This document shows, piece after piece, positions 30,589-40,014 of a stretch of 56,956 bases of DNA. Position 1 is the stretch's first letter. Every line of letters starts with the position of its first letter. This DNA comes from a virus: positions 1 through 56,956 of the IMG/VR virus record IMGVR_UViG_3300036791_000660. One strand, written 5' to 3'. The position numbers and the translations under genes were made by a program. Below the pieces are notes generated by a model that searched no databases, had not been told where the DNA came from, and saw only the letters and a program-made list of their open reading frames with translations.

Positions 30589-31725
30589 TCAGGTCTTGAT
30601 CAGCCAGTAGATGCCGGCCGACGGCTGGAGGTTGTTGTGCGGCAGGTCGCCGCCGGTCGGGCTGGTGGTGCCCGGATTGTTGACGCCGGGTGCGCCGCCA
30701 CCGGATGCGGCGTTGTTGACGTTGTTCAGGCCGACGTAGGCGTGGGTGTGCGATGGCATCTCAGGAACGGTCAGTTGGTGCTTGGCCTCGCCGACCTCTT
30801 GGCCGAGCGCGAAGGCGGCTCCCATCACGGTGCCGGCGGTATCGACGCCGGCCAGCACGCGGCCGACGAGGTTGGGCAGGTTGAAGGTGGTCGAGCCGTC
30901 GCCGACGCCCCACGTCGTGCCGATCACGGTGAACAGGTTGGCCTGCGCCGAGCGCGAGACTTGCGAACCGTCGCACAGCAGGAAGCCCGACGCCGGGAAG
31001 TGTGTGGGCGATCCGGCGAACGGCACGATCATGCCGGTCGAGACCGAGGTCACGGCGGCGGCGAACTGATGGGGCGTGATGAAGCTGTAGGCGTCGGTGC
31101 CGGCAGCGAGGGCCGCTGCGGTGGCCGGGGCGGCGTTGTCCTTGCGCCACTGCGTGCCGGTCCATGTGAGCCACGGCGCGTCGCCGGCGATCATCTCGCC
31201 GCCGATGAAGGCCGAGCCGTCGGAGCGCACGATGGGCGCGGCTCCCGTGCCGGGATCGAAGGTCGAGGGGCCGGTGTTGGTGTTGGCGATCAGCAGGCGC
31301 ACCGCCATGCCCTGCACGTTGGCCGTCAGCACCGGGTTGAGGACGCAGCGGTAGGCGTTGGCGATGCCGGTATCGACGCCGAAGGTCGAGGCGCCGGATT
31401 GCTCGTCGCCGTTCTGGAGCATCGTGGCGCACTGGCCGGCGGTCCACAGTTCGGCGATCAGGTCGTTGGCCGCCCACGTCTTGGGCGTGGTGCCTTCCTG
31501 ACCGCGCACGATGGTCAGGGTGTCGCCGACCACGGCCGTCACCCAGATGATCTCGTCCAGCAGGCCGGTGGCGGCGTCGATCAGGGTGCCGACCCAGTAT
31601 TGGCCGGCCGCCGGCACGGCGAACAGGATGCCGGTGCCAGCCGCCACGTTGAGCGAGGTCGCGGTCGCGCTGATCGAGCCGGCCAGCGTGCTCTGCGCAT
31701 TGTTTCTGAAGATCAGCTTCGCCAT
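30589..31725 (-). CDS. Tail collar/fibre protein (phage tail collar domain)
   Basis: A 378-residue protein. The C-terminus has GFLLCDGSQVSRSAQANLF, then GDGSTTFNLPNLVGRVLAG and EMPSHTHAYVG, the hallmark of the phage tail collar (microcystin-dependent) family. The N-terminus (about 1-95) has a beta-rich TLAGSISATATSLNVAAGTG segment common in fibre proteins. It is likely part of the short-fibre or collar assembly at the baseplate rim. Confidence 0.8.
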   Translation of the reverse strand: MAKLIFRNNAQSTLAGSISATATSLNVAAGTGILFAVPAAGQYWVGTLIDAATGLLDEIIWVTAVVGDTLTIVRGQEGTTPKTWAANDLIAELWTAGQCATMLQNGDEQSGASTFGVDTGIANAYRCVLNPVLTANVQGMAVRLLIANTNTGPSTFDPGTGAAPIVRSDGSAFIGGEMIAGDAPWLTWTGTQWRKDNAAPATAAALAAGTDAYSFITPHQFAAAVTSVSTGMIVPFAGSPTHFPASGFLLCDGSQVSRSAQANLFTVIGTTWGVGDGSTTFNLPNLVGRVLAGVDTAGTVMGAAFALGQEVGEAKHQLTVPEMPSHTHAYVGLNNVNNAASGGGAPGVNNPGTTSPTGGDLPHNNLQPSAGIYWLIKT

Positions 31726-31738
31726 GGTCCCCTCATCT

Positions 31739-32842
31739 TCAATTCGTGTTGACGATGAACTTGAACTGGAACGGCACTTCGAGAACGCCCGCGTCCATCG
31801 CCGCCTTGAAGATCGGCGCGAGTGGGTTGACCGGGAAGTTGGTCGAGGTGGTGTCGAACTCGTTGAGCGCGAAGGTGTTGAGCGGGCGCGTGTTGAGCAG
31901 CGCGCCGCCGACGAAGCGCCGCTTGGTGGTCTGGAGGTTGATGTTGACCTCGTTGTTCGCGCCGAAGGTGACGCTCACGTCGTAGGTCTGGTCAGGCTGG
32001 TAGGGGATCGGCGCGCCGCTCCTGCCGTTCTCGTAGCGCAGGAATCGCTCGACCCGTCGCTTCAGCCAGCGGATGTCGAAGACCTTGCCGTCTTCCTTGT
32101 AGAAGTGCCACGTGATGATGCGCTTGAAGATGTCATCGCTGGTCGCGTAGTAGCTGGCCGGCGGGATGTTGCGCAGCACGTTGAGCGCCAGCGTGTTGAG
32201 CGCGTAGGTGTTGAGCGGGCCGATGGTACGCGCCCGACCGGCGGGCAGCGCCGGGCGCTTGATGCCGTAGAGACCCGCCGCCACCCAGTCGAGCAGCGAG
32301 CCCGTGATCGTGTCGGCGGTGTAGACCGGCAGTTCGATGTAGGCGAACCACGAGATGTACTGCTGCATCAGGTTGTTGAACGACGTGACGAACGCCTGCA
32401 GGTCGTCGTCGTCGCTATACTGCTGGTAGAGGTACGACGGGATCGTCTTGCTGAGCGTCGTCGGAATCAGGTTGCCGTTGGCATCTGTCAGCGGGAAGTC
32501 GCCCGGCTTGGGCTTGGGCGGCGGCACCCGCACCTCGGTGAAGAACAGACCGGCGAACGAGTGGCCCGTGGTGGCGGCGTTGACGCTGACCTGCCCGGTG
32601 AAGCCCGCCGGCACCGGGAAGCTCTGGCCCGGCTGGAGCTTGAAGGTGGTGGCGCTCTCGATCAGGCCGGCCGGATGCACGAGGTCGATGAACAGCGTCT
32701 CGCTCACGGCGATGGTCTGGTCGGCCGCCTTCTCCGGGTTGACGATGAAGCCGCCCAGCACTGGGCCGAAGATCGCCGTGACCGGCGTGCCGCCGACACC
32801 GATGCGCGCCAGCGACAGCGGCCAGAGTTGGACCTGCGCCAT
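31739..32842 (-). CDS. Baseplate wedge-type protein (Mu gp48/P2 gpI/DUF2612-like)
   Basis: A 367-residue protein. Residues 28-105 are a beta domain shared with the small protein at 30267. From about 135 the order SYLYQQYSDDDDLQAFVTSF, QQYISWFAYIELPVYTADTI and GSLLDWVAAGLYGI follows the tail-protein-I/DUF2612 type of baseplate subunit found right after gpJ. Two copies of PLNT[YF]ALN (about 209-216 and 320-327) also occur; a third is in the protein at 43328. Confidence 0.65.
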   Translation of the reverse strand: MAQVQLWPLSLARIGVGGTPVTAIFGPVLGGFIVNPEKAADQTIAVSETLFIDLVHPAGLIESATTFKLQPGQSFPVPAGFTGQVSVNAATTGHSFAGLFFTEVRVPPPKPKPGDFPLTDANGNLIPTTLSKTIPSYLYQQYSDDDDLQAFVTSFNNLMQQYISWFAYIELPVYTADTITGSLLDWVAAGLYGIKRPALPAGRARTIGPLNTYALNTLALNVLRNIPPASYYATSDDIFKRIITWHFYKEDGKVFDIRWLKRRVERFLRYENGRSGAPIPYQPDQTYDVSVTFGANNEVNINLQTTKRRFVGGALLNTRPLNTFALNEFDTTSTNFPVNPLAPIFKAAMDAGVLEVPFQFKFIVNTN

Positions 32843-32845
32843 CGC

Positions 32846-34534
32846 CTAGCCCTGCACCACGGAGATTTGCGAAGTCGAGGTGAAGAAGTACGACTGCGGA
32901 TCGCCGAAGATCAGGAAGGTGCCGGCGCTGGGCAGCGTGCCGATGCCGTTGATCGACACCGCGAAGGTCAGCACCGAGATGAAGGTCGGGCCGAGCACGT
33001 TCTCGACGGCGGTCTGGAACACGTCCTCCATCACCAAGACGTTGAGCGGCTGGCCGACGATCACCGAGTTCACGTAGTCGGCGAGCGCCGGGGCGGCGAG
33101 TTGGGCGATGGCGGCGGCCGAGATGAAGTTCGGCGAGTCGGTGTTCCACGTCACCGTCATCGTCACCGTCTGCTGCGGCGGCACGACGAAGTTCACCACG
33201 TAGGTGTCGGGGTAGTCGGTGATCGTGACCGCGAGGTTGCGGTTGTTGGGCGTCACCACGCCGCCCGACACGTAGGCCGGCAGGCCGGTCGAATCGAAGT
33301 TGGCGATGCCCGCCTGAAGCTGGCCGAGCACCGTCTCGGCGCCGGGATTGGTGGCCAGCGGGAAAGTGATGGTGGTGCCCGACGCGGTGGTCGCCACGAA
33401 GGTGCCGTTCCAGCCGGCCGGCGTCGAGCCCGCCAGCGCGAAGGTCGAGCCCGGCGTCACGTTGTGCGCCACCAAGGTGGTCGCCGTGGCGACGCCAGCG
33501 GCCCACGCCAGCGACGCCAACTGGTTGGCCGGATAGGCCGTGCCAAGCTGGAAAGTCTTCTCCGAGGGCACCGCGAGGATGGCGTGGTTGCCGTTGAAGC
33601 CCACCGGGTTGACGCCGGCGAGCGTGATCGGCTGGCCGACCAGATAGCCGTGGTTGAGGTCGGTCGTGACCACCGCCGGGTTGGCGTTGGTGATGTTGGT
33701 GACGCTGACCGTCGAGCCGACCAAGTTCGAGATGTCGAACAGCGCAGTGTAGATCGCGTTGGCGACATCGTAGGGATCGCCGCCGCCCACGATGATCATC
33801 CAGCCACCGGCCGGGCCGGGCTGCTGCTGGATTCCAATCAGGCGCGATTGGACTCCGGGCACGTTCTCCAACAGCGTGCGCAGGTAGCGCGGCATGCCCT
33901 GTGAGGCCGCCAGCCCCGCCTGAAGCACCCGCGCCCGGTACATGCTCTCGGTCTCGGCGTCGGTGCCGGGGACGCCGGCCTCGGGATTAACGACGGTCAG
34001 CGTGAAGCCGGTCGGCGGCGGCGTGATCAGTTGCGTCACCACCCCCGGCGGCACGCTGAAAGAGCCGGCCTGCGTGGCGAGGGCGAACAGCGGATCGCTC
34101 TGGCCGGACTGGCCGATGATGCCGCCATCCCGCAGCGCATATTGGAAGTTGCCGTCGGAGACGATGAAGCCCTTGCCGATCACGAAGCCCGGCAGGCCGG
34201 AGAACACCACCAAGACGCTGGTGTTGCTGGCCGTACCGGGAACTACGCCATAGACCTCGCCAAGCTCGGCGAGGATGAAGGCGTTGCAGCCGAACGGCGT
34301 CAGCGAGTTGACGGTCTCGACGCGCGCCAGATCGGCCAGCACCAGCGACTGCACGTCGGTGCTGACGATGTCCTCGACCAGCGAGCCCGGCAAATTTCCG
34401 CTGAAACCCGGATTCGTCGCCGACACGCCGGACACCACCTCCTCGCGCAGCGTGAGAGGCGGCGTCGGCACCAGCCCGGCCGGGCCGATGACAGTCGGAA
34501 GTTCGCTCCCCGATGGCGGGATCGGATCGGCCAT
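32846..34534 (-). CDS. Baseplate J-like protein with two inserted Ig-like modules
   Basis: A 563-residue protein starting at ATG 34534. The N-terminal PLTLREEVVSGVSATNPGFS, then GSLVEDIVSTDVQSLVLADL, and the central AETESMYRARVLQAGL are typical of P2 gpJ/Mu gp47 baseplate wedge proteins. Two consecutive about 65-residue Ig-like modules (about 277-338 and 340-410) interrupt it, similar to those in the sheath and plug. The C-terminal part resumes the J fold. Confidence 0.8.
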   Translation of the reverse strand: MADPIPPSGSELPTVIGPAGLVPTPPLTLREEVVSGVSATNPGFSGNLPGSLVEDIVSTDVQSLVLADLARVETVNSLTPFGCNAFILAELGEVYGVVPGTASNTSVLVVFSGLPGFVIGKGFIVSDGNFQYALRDGGIIGQSGQSDPLFALATQAGSFSVPPGVVTQLITPPPTGFTLTVVNPEAGVPGTDAETESMYRARVLQAGLAASQGMPRYLRTLLENVPGVQSRLIGIQQQPGPAGGWMIIVGGGDPYDVANAIYTALFDISNLVGSTVSVTNITNANPAVVTTDLNHGYLVGQPITLAGVNPVGFNGNHAILAVPSEKTFQLGTAYPANQLASLAWAAGVATATTLVAHNVTPGSTFALAGSTPAGWNGTFVATTASGTTITFPLATNPGAETVLGQLQAGIANFDSTGLPAYVSGGVVTPNNRNLAVTITDYPDTYVVNFVVPPQQTVTMTVTWNTDSPNFISAAAIAQLAAPALADYVNSVIVGQPLNVLVMEDVFQTAVENVLGPTFISVLTFAVSINGIGTLPSAGTFLIFGDPQSYFFTSTSQISVVQG

Positions 34535-34535
34535 G

Positions 34536-34548
34536 GACAATACCTGTC
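34536..34548 (-). promoter_or_regulatory. GACA-N5-TGTC dyad at the baseplate J start
   Basis: GACA-ATACC-TGTC ends two bases before the start codon and borders the pentamer tract at 34567-34651. Any bound protein would occlude the ribosome-binding region. Confidence 0.5.
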
Positions 34549-34566
34549 AATTCGTGTTTGGTGGGT

Positions 34567-34651
34567 GAAGCCGCGCCACGGCAAGTCCCGGCGGGGCTAG
34601 GCACGTCGAGGCAAGGTCTGGCCCGGCGGGGTTCGGCAAGGCACGGCAGGC
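34567..34651. repeat. GGCAN-type pentamer tract, late copy 1
   Basis: A short tract of ggcac/ggcaa/ggcag-like units on the plus strand, between the gp25/W-like gene and gpJ. It contains no gene. Confidence 0.7.
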
Positions 34652-35044
34652 TTAGAGTGGGATCGGCACGCTCACGTCGATCTTCAGGCCAGCATGAGTG
34701 ACGATGTTGATGCGGTAGACCGGCGTCGTCGGATCAGGGACTTTGGCGATGATCAGCGAGGCGAACTGCGCAGCGAATCGCTTCTGGGTCATCACGACTT
34801 CAAAATCGGGGAAGACCTGCTGCAACACGCTGTAGGCCGCCGCGATGCCCCAGTCGGCATAAAACGGGCTCTCGCCTGCGTTCAGCAGCAGCACCTGCGC
34901 CAGCGCCGTCAGCATCACCATGTCGTTGAAGCCCTTGGCATCGGTCGTGACCACGACCCACTTCTTCGGCCCCTTGTTGAAGCTGATGTTGCTGCCGGGT
35001 GGACCGCCGAGCGGCGTGGCCGGGATGCGGCCGTAGGTCCTCAT
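34652..35044 (-). CDS. Baseplate gp25/W-like protein
   Basis: A 130-residue protein, the usual size of gpW/gp25 baseplate wedge subunits, in the usual position just before gpJ. The segment VMLTALAQVLLLNAGESPFY fits the helix of that family (lysozyme-like fold without activity). The C-terminus has strands ending KIDVSVPIPL. Identity rests on size, position and fold pattern. Confidence 0.6.
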   Translation of the reverse strand: MRTYGRIPATPLGGPPGSNISFNKGPKKWVVVTTDAKGFNDMVMLTALAQVLLLNAGESPFYADWGIAAAYSVLQQVFPDFEVVMTQKRFAAQFASLIIAKVPDPTTPVYRINIVTHAGLKIDVSVPIPL

Positions 35045-35706
35045 GGGACGACCGGGCCGCTGGTGCCCGAGCCGGGCTGCACATTCTGGTGGGTGTGCGC
35101 CGGGAAGACGTGGGTGATGTTGTCGATCAGGGTGCCAGCGGACGTGATGTCGAGGCCCATGCCTTGGAAGTTGAGGTGGAAGCCGCTGTCATCGACCCGC
35201 ATCAACACCTGCCCCTTCCATGTGACGGTGAGGCCGGTCTTGGTGTCGAGGTTGAAGATGATCTGCGAGTTCTCGTCGCGCAGGATCACGCCGTTGGGGC
35301 CGTAGATCAGCGTCTTCTCGGGATCGTCGGTCGGCGTGAAGTTGACGTTGCCACACGGGAAGAACACGCCGGTCGAGAGGTTGCCCGGCGGCGCGTAGGA
35401 CGCCTTGCCTTTGCCGAGCCCCGACATCTCGCCCATGTAGTAGTCGGCGCTGAGCACCAAGCCCTTGGTGCCCTTCTTCAGAGGCCAGCGACAGAACTCC
35501 GGGCCGTACACCGGCATCTTGATCTTGGGCAGCGTCCACTGCGACACGGTCTCGAACTTCACCGTGACGATGGTGCCGGTGGGATCGACCTCATCGACCG
35601 ACGCCGGGTGCGACTTCTGGAGCGCCTGATGGAAGCCGCTCAGCCGGTTGTCGGTGAGGCGGTTCAGACCTTGGATGGCTGGAAAGCGCTGTTGCGTCAG
35701 GTTCAT
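35041..35706 (-). CDS. Central tail spike (gpV/Gp138-like)
   Basis: A 221-residue protein. The N-terminal OB-like part is followed by a beta-stranded shaft (GVILRDENSQIIFNLDTKTG). The C-terminal HVFPAHTHQNVQPGSGTSGP carries the H-x-H apex motif that binds iron in P2 gpV-type membrane-piercing spikes. It overlaps the W-like gene by ATGA. Confidence 0.75.
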   Translation of the reverse strand: MNLTQQRFPAIQGLNRLTDNRLSGFHQALQKSHPASVDEVDPTGTIVTVKFETVSQWTLPKIKMPVYGPEFCRWPLKKGTKGLVLSADYYMGEMSGLGKGKASYAPPGNLSTGVFFPCGNVNFTPTDDPEKTLIYGPNGVILRDENSQIIFNLDTKTGLTVTWKGQVLMRVDDSGFHLNFQGMGLDITSAGTLIDNITHVFPAHTHQNVQPGSGTSGPVVP

Positions 35707-35715
35707 GGTTCTACC

Positions 35716-36849
35716 TCAGAGGGTGGTGCCCTGCTGGACCGGCGGCGCGTCCTGCTTGGTCAGCGCGAACAGGTCGAAGGCCGTGGTCCACGCCTCGCCG
35801 GTGGCCTGCCGGAAGCGGCCGTTGTGGTGCATCTCCTGCACCCGCCAGACGCCTTGGAAGACCGACTTGTCGCGCGACGGCGTCTGGATCGCGGCGATGC
35901 CGGCGGCCTTGGGGTTCGGCGTGGTCGTGTAGGGCTGTTGCAATTCCGTCGGCAGCTTCACGAAGTCGAGGCACTGGATGTCGCCGCGCATCATGGTGAT
36001 GATGCTGATCGTGTAGGCGTTCTTCCATGCCGGCTGGCCGATCAGGTCGTTGAACACGATCTGCTTCGGCTTATCGACGCTGCTGCCGCCGGTCGGCGAC
36101 TCGTTCTGGGCGGCGTCGCTGACATAGATCGTCTTATCCTGCGTGAGGAACTGCACGCCGTAGTAGGGCGAGCCGTTGACGCCCTTCAGGCTGGAGAACG
36201 GACTGCCGGGCAGGGTGCCGTTGGTGTACTTCCTGATCCAGTCGCCCATCTCCGACAGGTTCTGGGCCTGATGGAGGACTTGCCCCGGTGTCTGGAGGTC
36301 GTCGCTGACCTTGCCTTTCACCGTGTACGCACCCGCGCCATAGGTGCCATCGACCATCTGCCGGATCGCGCCGACGAAGTCGAAACCGGGACTCCAGTTG
36401 AAGGTCAGCGGCTGGCCGACGAAGCTCTTGGGGTCGATGCTGTCGGCGATCAGCGGCACGATGGTGAAGTCGATGAAGGTCTGGTTGCCGACCCAGTTGC
36501 CCGAGCTTTGCCAGATCGTGCCCTTGACCAAGAGGTCGGGCAGGTACTGGAGCGACAGCGGAAAGTCGCCCTTGGTCATGCCGGCCCAGATCGAGATGGT
36601 CGCGCCTTGCAGGTCGGTGTCCTGCGCCACCTCCCGAATATCGACGCCATAGATGCGAATCCGTCCGCCTTGGCGCGGCAGGTCGTAGGTAAAGACCGGC
36701 AGGTCGATCACGATGTCGAGCGCCGACGAGTTCGGGCTGCCGTTGATCACCGAGGTGTAGGACGCATCCTTGACGCTGGCGGGAAGCGACGACGACTGCC
36801 AGACCTCGGTCTGGCCGTGCTTGGTTATCGCAATTTTGTAATATCTCAC
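35716..36849 (-). CDS. Baseplate hub protein
   Basis: A 377-residue protein starting with GTG in a GTGA overlap. Position between plug and spike, size, and the beta-rich build (ALDIVIDLPVFTYDLPRQGG; RIRIYGVDIREVA; ISIWAGM) fit the gpD/gp27-type hub that holds the spike. The later part has STNATURE-free strands including GVWRVQEMHHNGRFRQATGE. Assignment is by context and general pattern. Confidence 0.6.
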   Translation of the reverse strand: MRYYKIAITKHGQTEVWQSSSLPASVKDASYTSVINGSPNSSALDIVIDLPVFTYDLPRQGGRIRIYGVDIREVAQDTDLQGATISIWAGMTKGDFPLSLQYLPDLLVKGTIWQSSGNWVGNQTFIDFTIVPLIADSIDPKSFVGQPLTFNWSPGFDFVGAIRQMVDGTYGAGAYTVKGKVSDDLQTPGQVLHQAQNLSEMGDWIRKYTNGTLPGSPFSSLKGVNGSPYYGVQFLTQDKTIYVSDAAQNESPTGGSSVDKPKQIVFNDLIGQPAWKNAYTISIITMMRGDIQCLDFVKLPTELQQPYTTTPNPKAAGIAAIQTPSRDKSVFQGVWRVQEMHHNGRFRQATGEAWTTAFDLFALTKQDAPPVQQGTTL

Positions 36850-37340
36850 GGGCTGATCTCGAACTGGTTGTTGGGCAGCCGGTAGATCAGCGAAGACTCG
36901 AAGAACGGCTTGGCGAGATCGAGCATGGCCGAGATCGTCCCGAGCAGAGTCGCTTGGCCGGGATTGGCCGCCAGTTGGTACTGGAAGGTGGTCGGGCCGG
37001 TGATGAAGACCATCGCGTCGGCCACGTTGTAGGCATCGGGCAGGCAGCCGGCGATGGTGAGCCTGAAGGTGTCGCCGATGCGCAGGTCCTGCGGCACCTC
37101 GGTGGTGCCCGAGACGCGGCCGTTGGCCCACGCCAGCGTCTGAATCTGCAGCCCGGTGCGCGTGCCGGTGAGCGCGCGATGGAAGATCAGGTTGCCGCCG
37201 AGGTCTTGCAGCGTGAGATACCAGCGCTGGCCGAAGATGTTCCACGTCACGCTGGCCGAGTAGACCTGCCCGTCGAGCGTCGGGTTGAAGGCGAACGGCG
37301 GGGCGCCGGGGCCGGGCTGGAAGTCGATGATCGTGGCCAT
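36846..37340 (-). CDS. Baseplate plug-like protein (DUF6983-like) with Ig-like module
   Basis: A 164-residue protein. ASVTWNIFGQRWYLTLQDLG with GNLIFHRALTG (about 30-60) resembles the small baseplate plug family (DUF6983). Residues about 69-136 (ANGRVSGTT...IGDTFRLTIAG...YQLAANPGQATLLG) are an Ig-like module closely related to those in the sheath and baseplate J. It overlaps both neighbours. Confidence 0.6.
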   Translation of the reverse strand: MATIIDFQPGPGAPPFAFNPTLDGQVYSASVTWNIFGQRWYLTLQDLGGNLIFHRALTGTRTGLQIQTLAWANGRVSGTTEVPQDLRIGDTFRLTIAGCLPDAYNVADAMVFITGPTTFQYQLAANPGQATLLGTISAMLDLAKPFFESSLIYRLPNNQFEISP

Positions 37341-38092
37341 CAGTGCGCCGCCGAATAGGACGGAGTGCCGACGACGGGCAGCGGCGTGTTGGTCGCGACC
37401 GGCACGATGGCCGACGTGCCCGGCGGGGCGCCTCCGGCGACGGCGCTGGTCTGCAGGCCGCTGAGCGGCGGCTGGCCGATCACCTGCTTGCCGCCGTTGG
37501 CGGCGTCGAGGATGTCGTTCAACTGGCTGGTGATGCCCTGCGCGTCGTCCAGCGTGATCAGCGGCTTCTCGAAGTCGAGCGCCCACGAGGTCTGCACCTG
37601 CTTGGTGCCCGACGAGGAAGTATCACGCATCGAGCGCATCACGCAGTTGGCGTAGAGGAACGACGGCGTCAGGCAGTGATAGAGGCCGCCTTGGCGGTTG
37701 TGCTGCTCGAACGCCGTCTGCAACAGCATCATCACCGGCAGCTTGGTGAACATGCCGAGCGCACCGCGTGCCGGGCAGATCATCTGGTAGGTGATCGACA
37801 GCGGCTTGGTCAGCGCCGAGTTGGCGGCCGTCACTTGATTTGCGAACGGGTAGTGGGCGATGTCCTGATCAATCATCGTCGCGCCGGGCATCGGCGTGTA
37901 ATGGCAGAAGCAGTTGTCGAGGCTGATGCCCTCGGGCGCGGTCAGCAGGCCCGTCGCGAAGTTGACGGCTTCTGTCAGCGCGATGATCGGCATCATCTGG
38001 AACGGAAAGTTCTTGAAGATGCCGCCCTTGAAGATGATCGGCGAAAGCTCGAAGGCGAGCTTCCATGCGTTGTAGCCCACGGTGCCAGCCAT
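37340..38092 (-). CDS. Tail protein between tape measure and baseplate
   Basis: A 250-residue protein. A globular N-terminal part (LSPIIFKGGIFKNFPFQMMP; ITYQMICPARG) is followed by a low-complexity Pro/Gly/Ala tail (about 205-250). Position suggests a baseplate initiator or hub-associated subunit. No family is firmly recognised. Confidence 0.5.
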   Translation of the reverse strand: MAGTVGYNAWKLAFELSPIIFKGGIFKNFPFQMMPIIALTEAVNFATGLLTAPEGISLDNCFCHYTPMPGATMIDQDIAHYPFANQVTAANSALTKPLSITYQMICPARGALGMFTKLPVMMLLQTAFEQHNRQGGLYHCLTPSFLYANCVMRSMRDTSSSGTKQVQTSWALDFEKPLITLDDAQGITSQLNDILDAANGGKQVIGQPPLSGLQTSAVAGGAPPGTSAIVPVATNTPLPVVGTPSYSAAH

Positions 38093-38100
38093 CGCTCACC

Positions 38101-39972
38101 TCACAGCGGGAACGGTGGCGGCGCGAACGCCGCCTGTTCGAGCGACGCCACGACCGAGCCGCCAGTGGCATCGTTGATCGTGACGCCGGCACCGCCGGCC
38201 GGCGCGCCGCCGGCGTACATGTTGCCGCCGAGCGCACGCTCGCGCTGGGCCACCATCTGGGCGACGCTGACGCCGGATACCTTATCGGCCCAGCGTGACG
38301 ACACGCTGTAGGGCTGGCCGCTAGCCCACATCGAGAACACGTCGCGGCTGGTGTGATACTTGTTGAGATATTCGTTCACCATGGCGGACGCGATCTGGTC
38401 CTGCATGCCGGGGTTCGACAGGTACTCTTGCGGCGACACGGTGCGGCCGAGCACGCGGCGGCTCATGGTGGCCAGCGTGCCCGGCATCAGTTGATAGGCG
38501 CCGAGCGCACGGCCTTGCCCCGGCACGTTCGCGCCGAGGATGCCGTAGTTGCCGCTGCTCTCGAACTGCTTGATGACCTGAAGAATCTTCTCCGGGCTGG
38601 CGACGATCTCGCCCTCGTGGACGCGGGCGTCCATGTCGTGCGGCACCACGCCGCCTTCTTGGTAGGCCCCGGTCGTGCCGCCCGACGAACTCGACGGCTG
38701 ACCCGACGCCAGCCAGTCCTGATAGGGCATCGGATTGATGCCGAGCTTCATCGACTCCCGCTGGTAGGCGTCATAGCGCCGCTTGTTGATGCGGTCGCGC
38801 TGCCAGCCCGGCATCTCCTCGGTGGTCGGCATGAAGCCGGGATTGCTGCGCAGCAGGTCGGGCGTGCTGGTGGGCGCGGCCGGCGGCGTGCCCGGCGCAC
38901 CCGTGAACCGCGCGATGAACTCGTAGATCGCCTTGCCGGCCTCAAACAGGCCCTTGGCGAACTTCTCGATGTAGTCCGGCAGCTTCTCCATGAACTCCTT
39001 GAACTCGGGCCGCTGCACCCACTCGCCGATCTTCTTCACGAACACCTCGGCGAAATGCTCCAGCGCCGGCAGGAGCGGCGTCAGGCCCTCGGCGATCAGC
39101 TTCCGCAACCGGCCGGTCACATCTTCCAGCGCGTCCTTGAACTCGCTCCACGCCTTCTCGGCGCCCTCGCGGATGCCGTACTTGCCGACGCCCGCCGTGA
39201 CGCTCTGTTCCTGCTTGGTGATGTCGGCGTCGCTCATGCCGACGGCGCGCTGGACATCCTGCGTGCTCAGCACGCCGCTCAGCCCCATCGCCTCCAGTTG
39301 CCCGGCCCACATGCCCTTGTTGACGCCGCCGAACTTGGACTTCAGCGCCCGGTTGAGGCCCCGGATGTTCTGGAACGCGCCGGCCTCGGGATTGAGCCCG
39401 AGCGCCCGCATGCCGATGTAGGCCGGGCTGCCGATGTCGGCCTGCGCGCCCGCGAAGGCGTCCATCAGCCCTTCGACGTTCATGCCGGTGCCGCCCAAGC
39501 CGATGCGCAGTGACTCGATCTGGCCGGGCGCCATGCCGAGCCCGGCGCGCGTCGCCCGCGTGCCCCGGATCGCATCGGCGAGCTTGTCGAGGCCAAATAG
39601 CAGGCCGCCGCCACCAACCGCACCCGAGATGCCGGCCCACCGCATGAAGCCGAGGCTGGCGTCCTTGATGTGGATCGCGAAGCTCTTGGCGTGCTCGCGC
39701 AGCTTGCCCCACGACACCACCGAATCGCGGGCGTGCACCGCCACGTCCTTGTGGTGGGCGACGATCTGGCGGCCGAGGCTGGCCTGCGCCGTCATCGCCG
39801 CCGTCATCCTCGACATATTTTCCATCGCCGCGCGCTGCTCGGCGGTGACGTTCTTCCAGTCCTTCGGCGTCTGCGCCAGCATCTTGGAGTATTTGGCGAA
39901 GGCGTCTTGGAAGCGCTTGAACTGTTGCTCGTTGACTTCAATGTCAACGACTGATTTTGCGTTTACTGCCAC
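38101..39972 (-). CDS. Tape measure protein with C-terminal lytic transglycosylase
   Basis: A 623-residue protein. GTG at 39972 has GGAGG 5 nt upstream; longer starts lack one. The N-terminal half is helical, with glycine-rich hydrophobic segments (GISGAVGGGGLLFGLDKLAD). The region about 465-590 has QFESSGNYG with the likely catalytic Glu, then GAYQLMPGT and a long helical end, as in SLT-type transglycosylases. Tail-tip muralytic domains open peptidoglycan during DNA injection. It follows the tail chaperones as usual. Confidence 0.8.
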   Translation of the reverse strand: MAVNAKSVVDIEVNEQQFKRFQDAFAKYSKMLAQTPKDWKNVTAEQRAAMENMSRMTAAMTAQASLGRQIVAHHKDVAVHARDSVVSWGKLREHAKSFAIHIKDASLGFMRWAGISGAVGGGGLLFGLDKLADAIRGTRATRAGLGMAPGQIESLRIGLGGTGMNVEGLMDAFAGAQADIGSPAYIGMRALGLNPEAGAFQNIRGLNRALKSKFGGVNKGMWAGQLEAMGLSGVLSTQDVQRAVGMSDADITKQEQSVTAGVGKYGIREGAEKAWSEFKDALEDVTGRLRKLIAEGLTPLLPALEHFAEVFVKKIGEWVQRPEFKEFMEKLPDYIEKFAKGLFEAGKAIYEFIARFTGAPGTPPAAPTSTPDLLRSNPGFMPTTEEMPGWQRDRINKRRYDAYQRESMKLGINPMPYQDWLASGQPSSSSGGTTGAYQEGGVVPHDMDARVHEGEIVASPEKILQVIKQFESSGNYGILGANVPGQGRALGAYQLMPGTLATMSRRVLGRTVSPQEYLSNPGMQDQIASAMVNEYLNKYHTSRDVFSMWASGQPYSVSSRWADKVSGVSVAQMVAQRERALGGNMYAGGAPAGGAGVTINDATGGSVVASLEQAAFAPPPFPL

Positions 39973-39975
39973 GAC

Positions 39976-39991
39976 ACCCTCCATTGAGGGC
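39976..39991 (-). promoter_or_regulatory. CCCT-N6-AGGG dyad overlapping the tape measure ribosome-binding site
   Basis: On the minus strand it reads GCCCTCAATGGAGGGTGT; the right arm supplies GGAGGG, the ribosome-binding site for the GTG at 39972. It is the same dyad as at the early promoters, without a -10 box. Confidence 0.5.
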
Positions 39992-40014
39992 AGAGGATGG
40001 CAGCCGTGAAGCCA

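Noticed and set aside
31511-33904. 797-codon plus-strand ORF
   Set aside because: Antisense shadow of the baseplate genes with Arg/Asp/His-rich composition and no ribosome-binding site.
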